From assembly GCF_004522215.1 (NCBI RefSeq), contig NZ_SDLR01000001.1:868001-932000 (forward strand): 64,000 nucleotides of DNA, in the 5' to 3' direction. This DNA is from Ammoniphilus sp. YIM 78166 (GTDB lineage: Bacteria > Bacillota > Bacilli > Aneurinibacillales > RAOX-1). Position numbers and translations under genes: made by a program. Numbering within the stretch: position 1 is the first letter of the stretch; the number at the start of each line of letters is the position of its first letter. The notes under the pieces were generated by a model that worked only from the letters and a program-made list of their open reading frames with translations, ran no database searches and had not been told where the DNA came from. This document shows positions 38,273 to 46,729 of the stretch, piece after piece.

Positions 38273-39454
38273 ATGAATATGGTTTTAAGCTTAATTATCT
38301 ATTCTCCTTATCTTGCGGCACTACCCATTCTCTATATCACATACAGGTACCTCAAGGAAGGGAATTGGTCCTTGGAGCATTCATGGACCAATGGCTTGCT
38401 TTTTTTATTTTTCTGGTCCGTTCTCGTCGGTTTTGCCAATGATCAAGGAATATATATTACATCGTCCTTGTTTCTTTTGGGCTATTTTTTTCTAAGTATG
38501 TATCTCCAGGAGAAATACCAAAGGGAAGATGCAATTGAAAACCTTCTATCTTCGTTATTCTTCTTGTCTCTAGGATCGGCATTCATTGCATTTTTGGATA
38601 AGATCGGCGTCATCACTTATGATCCTGCATGGTGGAAGTTCTTGATTGGCACCCGAAGTATTGTAGATATTGGTGACTATCAGAATTATCGGGTGTCCGG
38701 CACGTTTAACAACCCGAATTTAGCAGGAACTTGGTATGCTATTATGGTTCTTATAGGATATTATTTCCTTCAAAAGAAATCTGGTCTTACGAAGTGGGTC
38801 TATGCTCTTTGTATGATGATTTTTGCTTTAACACTTATGATTACGGAATCTCGTGGGGCCGTCATAGGACTATTTCTTGGGTTTGTGATTTACAGCTATT
38901 TCTCCGGCCATAAGAAAAAAATGCTCTTTCTTATGTTTCTATTACTGGGGAGCATAGCCTTAATGCTTCATCGTCCGGATTGGTTCCCAAGAGGAGAAAT
39001 CCTGTTTTCCTCCATTCGGGATCGTCAAGCCATCTGGATTAATACCTTTGAAATGTTTCTTAAAAAACCGGTAACAGGCTGGGGTCTTTTAGGCATTTAT
39101 TTTGCAGACCGCAGCATTTACGATTATTTGCGCGTTTTCCATGCACACAATATTCTTCTTACGCTTGCTACGACTTTAGGTGTTGTGGGCCTGTTTACCT
39201 TCTTTTACATGAAGTGGTCGTTATTACAGGAAATCAGGATATTATATCAGGCAAACTGCAGATTAACTCCCCTGTTAAGCGGAATGCAAGCCATGATCTT
39301 AGGTCAGGGAGTTTTTGATTTTACCATCATGAGTCCCCAAATTGGCGTGCTCTTTATCGCCTCAGCCGCCATGATCGGCGGATTGGCTAGAACCTATAGA
39401 CCAATAGTTGGAAGAACTATAGCATGGCAGCAAGGAAAATATAAGAAGGCGTAG
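38273..39454 (+). CDS. O-antigen ligase / Wzy-like polymerase family membrane protein
   Basis: A 393-residue protein with 10-11 hydrophobic helices. The extracytoplasmic loop signature RDRQAIWINTFEMFLKKPVTGWG with the following FHAHNILLTLATTLGVVG (residues about 245-305) is the Wzy_C pattern found in O-antigen ligases and teichuronic-acid or exopolysaccharide polymerases. No glycosyltransferase genes are nearby, so the polymer is unknown. The ATG follows GGAGCGAAGG at some distance. Confidence 0.78.
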   Translation: MNMVLSLIIYSPYLAALPILYITYRYLKEGNWSLEHSWTNGLLFLFFWSVLVGFANDQGIYITSSLFLLGYFFLSMYLQEKYQREDAIENLLSSLFFLSLGSAFIAFLDKIGVITYDPAWWKFLIGTRSIVDIGDYQNYRVSGTFNNPNLAGTWYAIMVLIGYYFLQKKSGLTKWVYALCMMIFALTLMITESRGAVIGLFLGFVIYSYFSGHKKKMLFLMFLLLGSIALMLHRPDWFPRGEILFSSIRDRQAIWINTFEMFLKKPVTGWGLLGIYFADRSIYDYLRVFHAHNILLTLATTLGVVGLFTFFYMKWSLLQEIRILYQANCRLTPLLSGMQAMILGQGVFDFTIMSPQIGVLFIASAAMIGGLARTYRPIVGRTIAWQQGKYKKA

Positions 39455-39494
39455 TCGTTCGTTTCATTGTGTGTGTACAGAAAGGGGTAAAGGT

Positions 39495-40667
39495 GTGAAC
39501 TCTGCTTTACAGGATGTAAAAAGACACAACTTGTTTTTTATTATGTTTTATTTTCTTACTTTCTACGGGATTGGTTCCCTATTTCCGTTACTGACCGTTT
39601 ATCTTAAGGATGTGGCAGGGTTGAGCGGAACGGAAGTAGGGATTATTATGTCGATCTCTCCAGTTGTAACCTTATTTGCCCAACCCGTTTGGGGGATGGT
39701 CAGTGATTATACCCAGAAGCCTCGAGTCATCTTAACGGTTTCGCTAGTACTTAGTTCCATTCTGGGTTTAGTCTATTCAAGTGGTACAGGCTATTGGTAC
39801 ATTTTTATAGCTGCTGCCGCGTTAGCCATCTCCCAAAGCGCCATTGTTCCCGTATCGGACAGTATTGCCCTCAATTTTGTTCAGAAGGTGAAGGGAGATT
39901 ATGGAGGTTTACGTTTATGGGGAGCGGTCGGGTTTGCCGTTAGTGTACTCATTGGCGGAAGAATAGCGGAGATGTTTGGTCTAAACGTCATCTTTTATTT
40001 GTTTAGCGGTATTATGTTAGCCACAGCGATCGTGGCATGGTCATTGCCCAATGAAAGTCAATCGATGAAGGTGGATCTAAGCAATGGCCTATCGCTATTA
40101 TTCGGGATGAAGCGGTATGTTATTTTCCTGTTGATCACATTCTGTATATTTGGTCCCATCTACGCTAACAATTTCTATTTTGGCCTTTTAATTACCGAAC
40201 TAGGAGGGACACTAACAGGGGTGGGCTTTGCCTTTTTACTTGCAGCAGGGAGCGAAGCCCCATTCATGAAGATCGCTTCCCGATGGATTGCTCGGATCGG
40301 GATGATGAAAATCCTGATCATGGCAGCAGCGATAGCAGGCCTGCGTTGGTTCATCTATTTCTTTGAACCGCCGCTAGCTATTGTATATCTATCCACCATT
40401 GCGCAAGGTTTTTCTGTTGGAATGTTTATTCCGGCCGCCCTTCAATATGTTCGAGACCTGGCGCCAGCCGATGTTCGGGTCACAGCGGTTTCTCTGTACT
40501 CCGCATTCGGAAATGGGTTAGGAACCTTATTTTGCACGTTCTTAAGCGGCATGATTTTTGAGTATTTTTCTATTGGATTTGTTTATCTGTTTTATGGTGC
40601 CTTGACCATGGTCGGAGTGCTCCTGTTGGTGGTCCTACAGGGGATGGAGGGAAAGTTCTATGGCTAA
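39495..40667 (+). CDS. MFS transporter (12 helices)
   Basis: 390 residues with about 12 hydrophobic segments. The loop between helices 2 and 3 reads QPVWGMVSDYTQKPR, a MFS motif-A variant, and the half-way region carries GDYGGLRLWGAVGFA, typical of the LacY/nucleoside-proton symporter-like MFS group. Start GTG 39495 behind AAAGGGGTAAAGG; the earlier in-frame start is less likely. Substrate unknown. It may be co-transcribed with the gene upstream (40-bp gap). Confidence 0.82.
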   Translation: MNSALQDVKRHNLFFIMFYFLTFYGIGSLFPLLTVYLKDVAGLSGTEVGIIMSISPVVTLFAQPVWGMVSDYTQKPRVILTVSLVLSSILGLVYSSGTGYWYIFIAAAALAISQSAIVPVSDSIALNFVQKVKGDYGGLRLWGAVGFAVSVLIGGRIAEMFGLNVIFYLFSGIMLATAIVAWSLPNESQSMKVDLSNGLSLLFGMKRYVIFLLITFCIFGPIYANNFYFGLLITELGGTLTGVGFAFLLAAGSEAPFMKIASRWIARIGMMKILIMAAAIAGLRWFIYFFEPPLAIVYLSTIAQGFSVGMFIPAALQYVRDLAPADVRVTAVSLYSAFGNGLGTLFCTFLSGMIFEYFSIGFVYLFYGALTMVGVLLLVVLQGMEGKFYG

Positions 40668-40752
40668 ACAAGCGAAGGGACGTTTAATGAACAACCTCAA
40701 AGAGTAGAACTAATGGTCATCAGCCAATAGTTTCGAGAGGAGGAGTAAGTGC

Positions 40753-41649
40753 TTGTTTTTAGGTATTTTATATACTATCTTATGGGCATCTGGAGCGGTT
40801 TCCGTGAAATTTGGTCTTCTGTCTTCCCCACCATTAACAATGGGAACCATTCGATTTCTTTTAGCCGGTAGTTTATTGTTGTTATATATTTATTTGTTTA
40901 GAAACGGTAAATACCCGATGCCTAAAAAACGAGAGTGGAAGCCATTAATTTTATTAGGTTTATTTAATACTTCGATGTATCTTGGTTGCGGTTTTTGGGC
41001 ATTACAAACGGTCTCATCTGGTTTTTTTAATTTAGCTGTGGTCATCAATCCGTTTCTCGTTGCACTTCTTTCTTCTATTTACATGGAACGCTTTATTCAA
41101 CGGAAAGAGTGGCTAGGAATGGTTGTTTCTGCGATCGGATTAGTCATTGCGACATACCCGTTATTAGAAAACAGCCATTCAACGTTAAGCGGACTTCTTT
41201 TACTGATGATTGGCATGATATCGATGGCGATCGGCAGTGTATACTTTCAAAAAGCAAACTTGCAACTGCCTAGTTTGGTCATAAATGCGTGGCAAGTTTT
41301 ATTCGGCGGGATTATTTTAATCGTGCCCTCTATAATTTTAGAATCAGGTAAACCATTCCTATTTGATAAGAATCTAATACTATATCTGGTGTGGTCAGTC
41401 TTAGGTGTTTCCATCCTTGCCATGGTTCTATGGTTTTATTTGCTTAAACAAGATGCAGTTAAAGCAAATATGTGGTTATTTTTAACTCCTATCGCTGGAT
41501 ACTTTCAATCATCGTTCCTATTAGGAGAAGAGATTACAAGATATGATGTGATTGCTGCTCTTTTTGTGTTTGCTGGATTATATTTATCCGGTAATTTACG
41601 ACTTAACAATTTACGTAAACCTCTAGCCGAGAAAAAGATTGGAGCATAA
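40753..41649 (+). CDS. EamA/DMT-superfamily transporter
   Basis: 298 residues with ten hydrophobic helices in two EamA repeats (about 1-135 and 140-285). Typical features are LWASGAVSVKFGLL and TMGTIRFLLAG in the first repeat and PIAGYFQSSFLLGEE in the second. DMT proteins mostly export amino acids or metabolites; the substrate cannot be read. TTG 40753 with AGGAGGAG 7 nt upstream is the best start; a GTG four bases earlier is out of frame. Confidence 0.83.
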   Translation: MFLGILYTILWASGAVSVKFGLLSSPPLTMGTIRFLLAGSLLLLYIYLFRNGKYPMPKKREWKPLILLGLFNTSMYLGCGFWALQTVSSGFFNLAVVINPFLVALLSSIYMERFIQRKEWLGMVVSAIGLVIATYPLLENSHSTLSGLLLLMIGMISMAIGSVYFQKANLQLPSLVINAWQVLFGGIILIVPSIILESGKPFLFDKNLILYLVWSVLGVSILAMVLWFYLLKQDAVKANMWLFLTPIAGYFQSSFLLGEEITRYDVIAALFVFAGLYLSGNLRLNNLRKPLAEKKIGA

Positions 41650-41685
41650 AACTAATTTGGAGTGGTTGTTCAGCGGGGATCGATA

Positions 41686-41718
41686 GCAGGGGAAGGGATA
41701 TCCCTCCCCTGCTTTTGG
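41686..41718 (+). terminator. Terminator after the EamA gene
   Basis: A nearly continuous palindrome, GCAGGGG-AA-GGGA / TCCC-TC-CCCTGC, followed by TTTTGG. Confidence 0.85.
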
Positions 41719-41962
41719 TTGCACTATCATCTGTTATACTCAAACTAAAGGAACATTTTGGGAGGGGGAAATAGTAACAAGGGGAGATGGGTTGCGATTT
41801 AGTCGGCATAGTGGTTTTGGGATTTGGGATTATCCCCAAATAAGAAGTAATTCGGAAATTTCGAGGGATTACGTCGAAGGTTAGTAGATGTTGAGAAGCA
41901 CGATTTAGAATGGGTAGTGAAGAAAGAAGGATTAACGAGAGGGATGAATAGGAGAGATCGGG
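41719..41962. other. Intergenic region with no credible gene
   Basis: 244 bp between the EamA terminator and the phosphoesterase gene. A GGGAGGGGG ribosome-site-like run at 41760 and a 30-codon reading frame from TTG 41792 to 41884 occur, but nothing supports expression. It may be degraded sequence. Confidence 0.4.
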
Positions 41963-42766
41963 ATGAGAATAGCTGTATTGTCTGATATCCATGAAGGAAT
42001 TAATCGTAAAAATACCCAAACTAACCTGATGGAACTGTTACATAAATGGATGGCGGCCCATATGCCCGATGTGTTTATTATAGGGGGCGATATGACGGCT
42101 GGGCCAGAAAAAAGCCTTGCTTTGTTAAATCAGCTTCAGCAATATTTTCCGGATACTAAGTTTTTGTTCGTCCTTGGGAATCATGATATCTATCATGAAG
42201 ATTCAAAGGCTGCTCATGAAATTCTTCTTCAATTTCCGGGAAACCTCGGCAATGGTCCCGTTACATTAAATGATGATTGGGTCGTTATCGGCGAAGGGGG
42301 CTGGTACGATTATAGCTTTGGAATCCCCGGATTTACGGAAGAACAATTTTCTAACGGTATCTACCATGATTTCACTTGGCCGGATAAAATTCATGCCCAC
42401 TGGCCAGCGTCAGATCGTGAAGAGACGGACCAGTATATTTCTAAACTTGAAAACTGGTTAAGCGAGTATCGTGGAAAAAATATCATTTTGGTCACGCATT
42501 TCGTTCCTTTTTCGCAGTTTGTTTTATACAAGGACGACCCTAAATGGGACTTTTTCAATGCGATGCAAGGAAGCGTTAGATTCGGGGAATTGGCTTTAAA
42601 ATATGGGGTGAAGAAATATATTTTCGGTCATATCCACACCCGTTACCATGAGCAAATAGAGGGAATGGAGATGATCTGTAATCCGCTGGGCTATTATCCT
42701 CACGAATGGAGCCATCAAACGGCGGAAGAAGAGATCTTTTCCACGATTAAAATCATTGAAATTTAA
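41963..42766 (+). CDS. Calcineurin-like metallophosphoesterase
   Basis: 267 residues with all motifs of the family in order: VLSDIHEG (residues 5-12), IIGGDMT near 40, LGNHDIYH near 70, LVTHFVPF near 175 and FGHIHTRYH near 215. These ligands hold a di-metal centre that hydrolyses a phosphoester. The substrate is unknown. TAGGAGAG precedes the ATG. The gene stands alone. Confidence 0.85.
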   Translation: MRIAVLSDIHEGINRKNTQTNLMELLHKWMAAHMPDVFIIGGDMTAGPEKSLALLNQLQQYFPDTKFLFVLGNHDIYHEDSKAAHEILLQFPGNLGNGPVTLNDDWVVIGEGGWYDYSFGIPGFTEEQFSNGIYHDFTWPDKIHAHWPASDREETDQYISKLENWLSEYRGKNIILVTHFVPFSQFVLYKDDPKWDFFNAMQGSVRFGELALKYGVKKYIFGHIHTRYHEQIEGMEMICNPLGYYPHEWSHQTAEEEIFSTIKIIEI

Positions 42767-43004
42767 TAAAGACAGGGTTCGGGTAATTTATATCGTCATC
42801 GTGCTACCAAGAAAATAGCCTTCTATAAAGTCCGAAAAAAGACAAAACCAAAACAGGGAGCGGCCCAATTCCGTTCTCAAGCGAGGCCATTTCTGGCCAA
42901 AAACCCAAAGTAGCTCGTCCCATCGTCCATAGATATAAAAAAGATTGACAATAAGATTCAACTCGATTAAGATAAACTTTGTCAAACAAACAACAACTAA
43001 ATTA
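42767..43004. other. Intergenic region before the SAM riboswitch
   Basis: About 240 bp. Two overlapping leftward reading frames (42788-42989) exist in different phases but lack ribosome sites and similarity to known families, so I see no gene. The metQ promoter should lie near the right end; TTGACA at 42944-42949 is a possible -35. Confidence 0.4.
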
Positions 43005-43169
43005 TATCTCTTATCGAGAGAGGCGGAGGGACTGGCCCTATGAAGCCCGGCAACCGTTACATCCTCAGGGATGAACAGGTGCTAATTCCAGCAGAATCAC
43101 GCTGATTCTGCAAGATAAGAAGGAAGTCTTCTTTTGAATTCAACTTCTTCTTATCGAAGGAGTTTTTTG
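43005..43169 (+). promoter_or_regulatory. SAM-I (S-box) riboswitch with transcription terminator
   Basis: The aptamer shows the S-box core: CTTATCGAGAG (from 43010), GGCGGAGGGACTGGCCC, TGAAGCCCGGCAACC, GGTGCTAATTCC and the closing GATAAG at 43114-43119, pairing with CTTATC at 43010-43015 as P1. The switch can be read: the strand 43114-43127 can pair with 43142-43155 (antiterminator), or, when P1 forms with SAM, 43142-43150 (AACTTCTTC) pairs with 43156-43164 (GAAGGAGTT) before TTTT (terminator). High SAM therefore stops transcription of metQ. Confidence 0.96.
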
Positions 43170-43276
43170 TTTGTACCGAGAAGCAAAAAACTACTTTAGT
43201 AATAAAGCAGTAGAGGGGTACTGTAATCAAAACCAACTAAACATATCGGGAAAATAAAGAAAAAGGAGAAAAAAAC

Positions 43277-44134
43277 ATGAAAAAGTTTGCTAGTTTGATA
43301 TCCACATCCATCTTAGCCCTAGCATTGTTAGCCGGATGCGGCGGACAACCTAATCAAGGGGACACTTCCGCAGGAGCAGAACAAGACAGTAAGAAAGAAG
43401 CCGTTGTGTTAAAAGTAGGAGCAACCGCGGTTCCACACGCAGAAATATTAGAACAAGTAAAACCTCTCCTTTTAGAAAAGGGAGTTCAACTGGAAGTTCA
43501 GGAGTTTAACGATTATATCCTTCCTAACAAGGCGTTAGAAGACAAGCAATTGGACGCTAACTTTTTCCAGCACGTGCCTTACTTAGAGTCTTTTAATCAA
43601 GATCATAAGACACACCTTGTTGCTAAAACACCAGTACATTTTGAGCCACTTGGGTTATATGCCGGTAAGTCCAATTCCCTGGATTCAATTCAGGAAGGAG
43701 CCCTTATCGCAGTTCCCAATGATCCAACGAATGAAGCTCGCGCTCTGCACCTTCTACAAGATCAGGGACTGATTAAACTTCCGGAAAATGCTGACCTAAA
43801 GATTACTCCAAATGATATTGTAGAGAACCCTCATAATCTGGTATTTAAGGAACTAGAGGCCGGATTTATCGCACGGTCTCTGGGTGATGTGGATTTTGCA
43901 GTGATTAACGGGAACTATGCCATTGAAGCAGGATTAAAAACAGCTGATGCATTGGCTCTCGAAGATCAGGAGTCCCTTGCTGCAAAAACCTTCGCTAACG
44001 TGGTCGTCGTGCGTGAAGGCGACGAGAATCGTGATGTAATCTTGTTATTGGAGGAAGCCATTACTTCTCCGCAAATTAAAGAATTCATTGAATCCAAATA
44101 CAGTGGTGCTGTTGTTCCAATGTTTGGAAAATAA
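43277..44134 (+). CDS. metQ: Methionine ABC transporter binding lipoprotein (NlpA/MetQ family)
   Basis: A 285-residue lipoprotein with lipobox LLAGC (Cys about residue 21), then the NlpA domain starting VLKVGATAVPHAEIL, with DANFFQHVPYL and IAVPNDPTNEARALHLL. MetQ binds methionine for the MetNI permease. The SAM-I riboswitch upstream supports a methionine role. metN and metI are not adjacent, so this binding protein must work with a permease encoded elsewhere. Confidence 0.93.
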   Translation: MKKFASLISTSILALALLAGCGGQPNQGDTSAGAEQDSKKEAVVLKVGATAVPHAEILEQVKPLLLEKGVQLEVQEFNDYILPNKALEDKQLDANFFQHVPYLESFNQDHKTHLVAKTPVHFEPLGLYAGKSNSLDSIQEGALIAVPNDPTNEARALHLLQDQGLIKLPENADLKITPNDIVENPHNLVFKELEAGFIARSLGDVDFAVINGNYAIEAGLKTADALALEDQESLAAKTFANVVVVREGDENRDVILLLEEAITSPQIKEFIESKYSGAVVPMFGK

Positions 44135-44147
44135 AACAAAATGAAAG

Positions 44148-44196
44148 AAGGACTTCTTCATCAACGTAATCGTTGAGAGAAGTCCTTTTTTTGTGT
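44148..44196 (+). terminator. Terminator after metQ
   Basis: AAGGACTTCT / AGAAGTCCTT outer stem with an inner CAACG / CGTTG stem, then TTTTTTTG. Confidence 0.94.
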
Positions 44197-44202
44197 TTTT
44201 GG

Positions 44203-44322
44203 CTCTCAATTTTCCTTGATCTTCACCTGGACTTCTATAAGGGGATTCCGGTTACGGTGATGCCTTACGGACAATTTATGGCGATTCTTTCCTTAGTAGA
44301 GTATTTGTATATTAAGATTTAA
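44203..44322 (+). pseudogene. Possible 3' fragment of a lost gene
   Basis: An open frame of about 39 codons ends at TAA 44320-44322 and has protein-like composition (DLHLDFYKGIPVTVMPYGQF, then MAILSLVEYLYIKI). It has no ribosome site and begins behind the metQ terminator. I do not recognise the family. It looks like the end of a truncated gene, but chance cannot be excluded. Confidence 0.3.
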
Positions 44323-44332
44323 TAGAATGGAG

Positions 44333-44510
44333 CGGACAAAGGGTTCGCTATTTGTTGGAAAATGCTATCCTTGAGCTTATATCGGACATGGAGTGCGTTA
44401 TTTGCTCAAAAAGTAGGAAAGATAGCTCGAATTTAACAAAATAACGGAACGTATGTCCGATGGCCTCTCGAAAACAGTGTTTTTCATAACGATAGCGGAT
44501 CCTATGTCCG
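44333..44510. repeat. Nested inverted-repeat intergenic element
   Basis: Four related 19-bp units lie at regular spacing: 44333-44351 and 44383-44401 in one orientation, 44441-44459 and 44492-44510 in the other. The consensus is CGGACA-N7-CGYTAT. The outer pair (CGGACAAAGGGTTCGCTAT and the complement of ATAGCGGATCCTATGTCCG) matches at 16 of 19; the inner pair shares both ends. The units are about 50 bp apart on each side, so the element is a nested palindrome that can fold as a long cruciform or RNA. It fills the gap between metQ and the ABC operon. Confidence 0.75.
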
Positions 44511-44522
44511 CCTACCAAAACA

Positions 44523-44570
44523 AAAGAGGGTAGAGCCTAAGTGTGAAATACTTTTGGGTTCTACCCTTTA
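44523..44570 (-). terminator. Terminator of the sugar ABC operon
   Basis: Leftward, AAGGGTAGA and TCTACCCT form the outer stem with a long loop, followed by CTTTTG. It lies just past the solute-binding-protein stop. Confidence 0.75.
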
Positions 44571-44574
44571 TCTA

Positions 44575-45870
44575 TTACCTCTTTAGCTTCGCCCAGCTTG
44601 CCTCAAGGGCTTTCATCGTGTCTTCCTTGGAAGCTTTTCCTGCCACATAGGCTTGAAGGGATGCACCGAATTCTTGGCCGACTCCATCCGGGTATTTCAT
44701 GAACTGCCATGGGTAGGCTTTTCCTTCCGCGGAATACTTCAGAAGGTCAGCGCCTAGCGGTCCAATGTCTTCTGCTTTGGCTTCAATAGTTTTAAAGGCA
44801 GGGATATACTTGAATTCTTTGGTGATGGCGGTTTTGCCTTCTTCAGAAGTGACCATCCAGTTTAAGAAATCCTTCGCTGCTTGTTTGTCCGCTTCGGGAG
44901 CTCCATTATGGATCACCCAGTTACTCGGAACATCAATCATCAGCTTGTCTGCCTTTACAGGGTCGTCGCTGAGAGCGAGAGGAATAAAGCCGACTTCCAT
45001 GTTCGGAGAGATCTTGTCGAGCATCGGCTGAATCCAGTTTCCTTGCTGGATCATCGCGGCTTCACCTGTTGCAAACAAGGTCACTTGCGTATTGTAATCG
45101 GTGGTTATCGGGTTCTTATTCCCATATTTAATAGTAAGATCAATCAGCTTAAAGTAGTTGTCAAAATGCTCATTTCCGGCAATCTTTCCGGTTCCATCGT
45201 TTAATCCTTGGATAAATTGGTCCGGATTTTCCTGATAGGAGAATGGTACGCTCAATCCGTGGTTCGCCAGAACCCACCACTCCCCATACCCGACAGAGAA
45301 GGGGGTAATTCCAGCCGCTTGAAGTTTTTCGGCGGTAACCTCTAGTTCTGAGAAAGTTTTAGGCAATTCTTGAATGCCGGCTTTCTCAAATAGCTTCTTG
45401 TTGTAGGCGAAACCATAGCCTTCGATGTTGAAGGGCATGCCATAAAGCTTCCCATCGATGGTCATGCCGTCTAATGTGCCTTCAAAGGCATCTTGAACCC
45501 ATGGCTGATCGGATAAATCCTCGAATTTTGCTTTCCACACTTGTGCCGCTTGGTAGCCTTCGTTCGTGAAGATATCGGGGGCCTTATTTGAAGCAAATTT
45601 GGCCTTTAATGCTGCCGCACCGTCCGCACCGCCACCCACGGTTTCAATATTGAATACAACATGTGGATGTTGTTTCGTATATTCATCCGTTAACGCTTTC
45701 AGTTGATCAACAATTTCTACTTTCCCTTGGAAAATATCAACGATAACCTTATCGTTCTTCTCGGCTGAACCCGCTTTTTCTCCTGAGGTGCTCTCGTTGC
45801 TGGAACATGCTGCCGTCAATACAAGGGATGCGGATAAGATACCTGCTGCTAATGTGCGTTTTTTCATCAT
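44575..45870 (-). CDS. Sugar ABC transporter solute-binding lipoprotein (family 1)
   Basis: A 431-residue extracellular binding protein. Lipobox LTAAC near residue 22, then an oligosaccharide-binding fold with KFASNKAPDIFTNEGYQAAQ and YGMPFNIEGYGFAYNKKLF. It is last in a leftward operon with two permease genes; no ATPase gene is present, so a shared MsmX-type ATPase is presumably used. The promoter carries the element shared with the catabolic operon at 51.2 kb, so the ligand is probably the glycoside degraded there. Confidence 0.92.
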   Translation of the reverse strand: MMKKRTLAAGILSASLVLTAACSSNESTSGEKAGSAEKNDKVIVDIFQGKVEIVDQLKALTDEYTKQHPHVVFNIETVGGGADGAAALKAKFASNKAPDIFTNEGYQAAQVWKAKFEDLSDQPWVQDAFEGTLDGMTIDGKLYGMPFNIEGYGFAYNKKLFEKAGIQELPKTFSELEVTAEKLQAAGITPFSVGYGEWWVLANHGLSVPFSYQENPDQFIQGLNDGTGKIAGNEHFDNYFKLIDLTIKYGNKNPITTDYNTQVTLFATGEAAMIQQGNWIQPMLDKISPNMEVGFIPLALSDDPVKADKLMIDVPSNWVIHNGAPEADKQAAKDFLNWMVTSEEGKTAITKEFKYIPAFKTIEAKAEDIGPLGADLLKYSAEGKAYPWQFMKYPDGVGQEFGASLQAYVAGKASKEDTMKALEASWAKLKR

Positions 45871-45901
45871 AATTCTCCTCCTAATGTAGAATGAAATGGT
45901 G

Positions 45902-46729
45902 TTACTTAATCGACCCGCTGGTAATGCCTTTAATGATGTGCTTTTGCATAGAGAAGAAGAAGATCAGTAACGGGATGATACTAAGAACCAATCCCGCTAA
46001 GGCCAGATCCCATTGCTTTGTATACTGGCCAAAGAAGAAAAAGGTAGCTAATGGAATGGTTCGCAGGTCTGGATCCTGAAGTACGAGGGAAGGAAGAAGA
46101 AAATCATTCCATATCCAAAGGCTGTTCAGAATCATGACGGTGACCGTGATCGGCTTTAACAAGGGGAAGACGATTCGCCAAAAAACGCCTAAGGCGGAAC
46201 AGCCGTCAATAATGGCCGCTTCTTCCAGCTCCACTGGGATTCCTTTGATAAATCCGTGATACAAGAAGATGGTTATCCCGGCACCAAAGCCGAGGTACAT
46301 CATCACAAGCCCCCACAGGCTATTGAGGAGTCCAAGGCTGCTCGCCGTCTTAATCAGCGGGATCATAATCGATTGAAACGGAATAACCATGGTCGCGATA
46401 AAAATCATGAAGATGATGTTGCTTAGTTTATTTTTAGTCCTGACAAGCATGTAGGCTGCCATCGAACCAAAAACAACAAGAACTACATTGCTTGCTACCG
46501 TAATCAAAAGCGAGTTAGTAAATGCTTGTAAATAATGGAGCTGCTTAAATGCATTCACGTAGTTTTGAAACTCGAAAACAGAAGGCAGGGCAGAGGTATT
46601 AGTTAAGATTTCCGCAAACGATTTAAAGGAGTTGGATATGACGTAATAAAAGGGAATGAGGAACAGAAGTCCAATCGTAATGGCCACCATTTCGAGTATA
46701 AAGGTTTTTCCCGTATACTTATTTTCCAT
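45902..46729 (-). CDS. Sugar ABC transporter permease (MalG/AraQ type)
   Basis: 275 residues with six membrane helices. The ATPase-contacting EAA loop reads ELEEAAIIDGCSALGVFWRIVFPLLKPI near residue 170. The start overlaps the stop of the partner permease gene by one base (TAATG), indicating translational coupling. Confidence 0.93.
   Translation of the reverse strand: MENKYTGKTFILEMVAITIGLLFLIPFYYVISNSFKSFAEILTNTSALPSVFEFQNYVNAFKQLHYLQAFTNSLLITVASNVVLVVFGSMAAYMLVRTKNKLSNIIFMIFIATMVIPFQSIMIPLIKTASSLGLLNSLWGLVMMYLGFGAGITIFLYHGFIKGIPVELEEAAIIDGCSALGVFWRIVFPLLKPITVTVMILNSLWIWNDFLLPSLVLQDPDLRTIPLATFFFFGQYTKQWDLALAGLVLSIIPLLIFFFSMQKHIIKGITSGSIK

Noticed and set aside
41792..41884. 30-codon frame from TTG behind a GGGGAG run
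   Set aside because: No conserved pattern recognised, multiple stops follow at once, and no terminator fits. Treated as intergenic.
42788..42989. Two overlapping leftward frames of 61-65 codons
   Set aside because: Both lack a ribosome site, lie in different phases over the same bases and run against the metQ promoter region. Probably chance.
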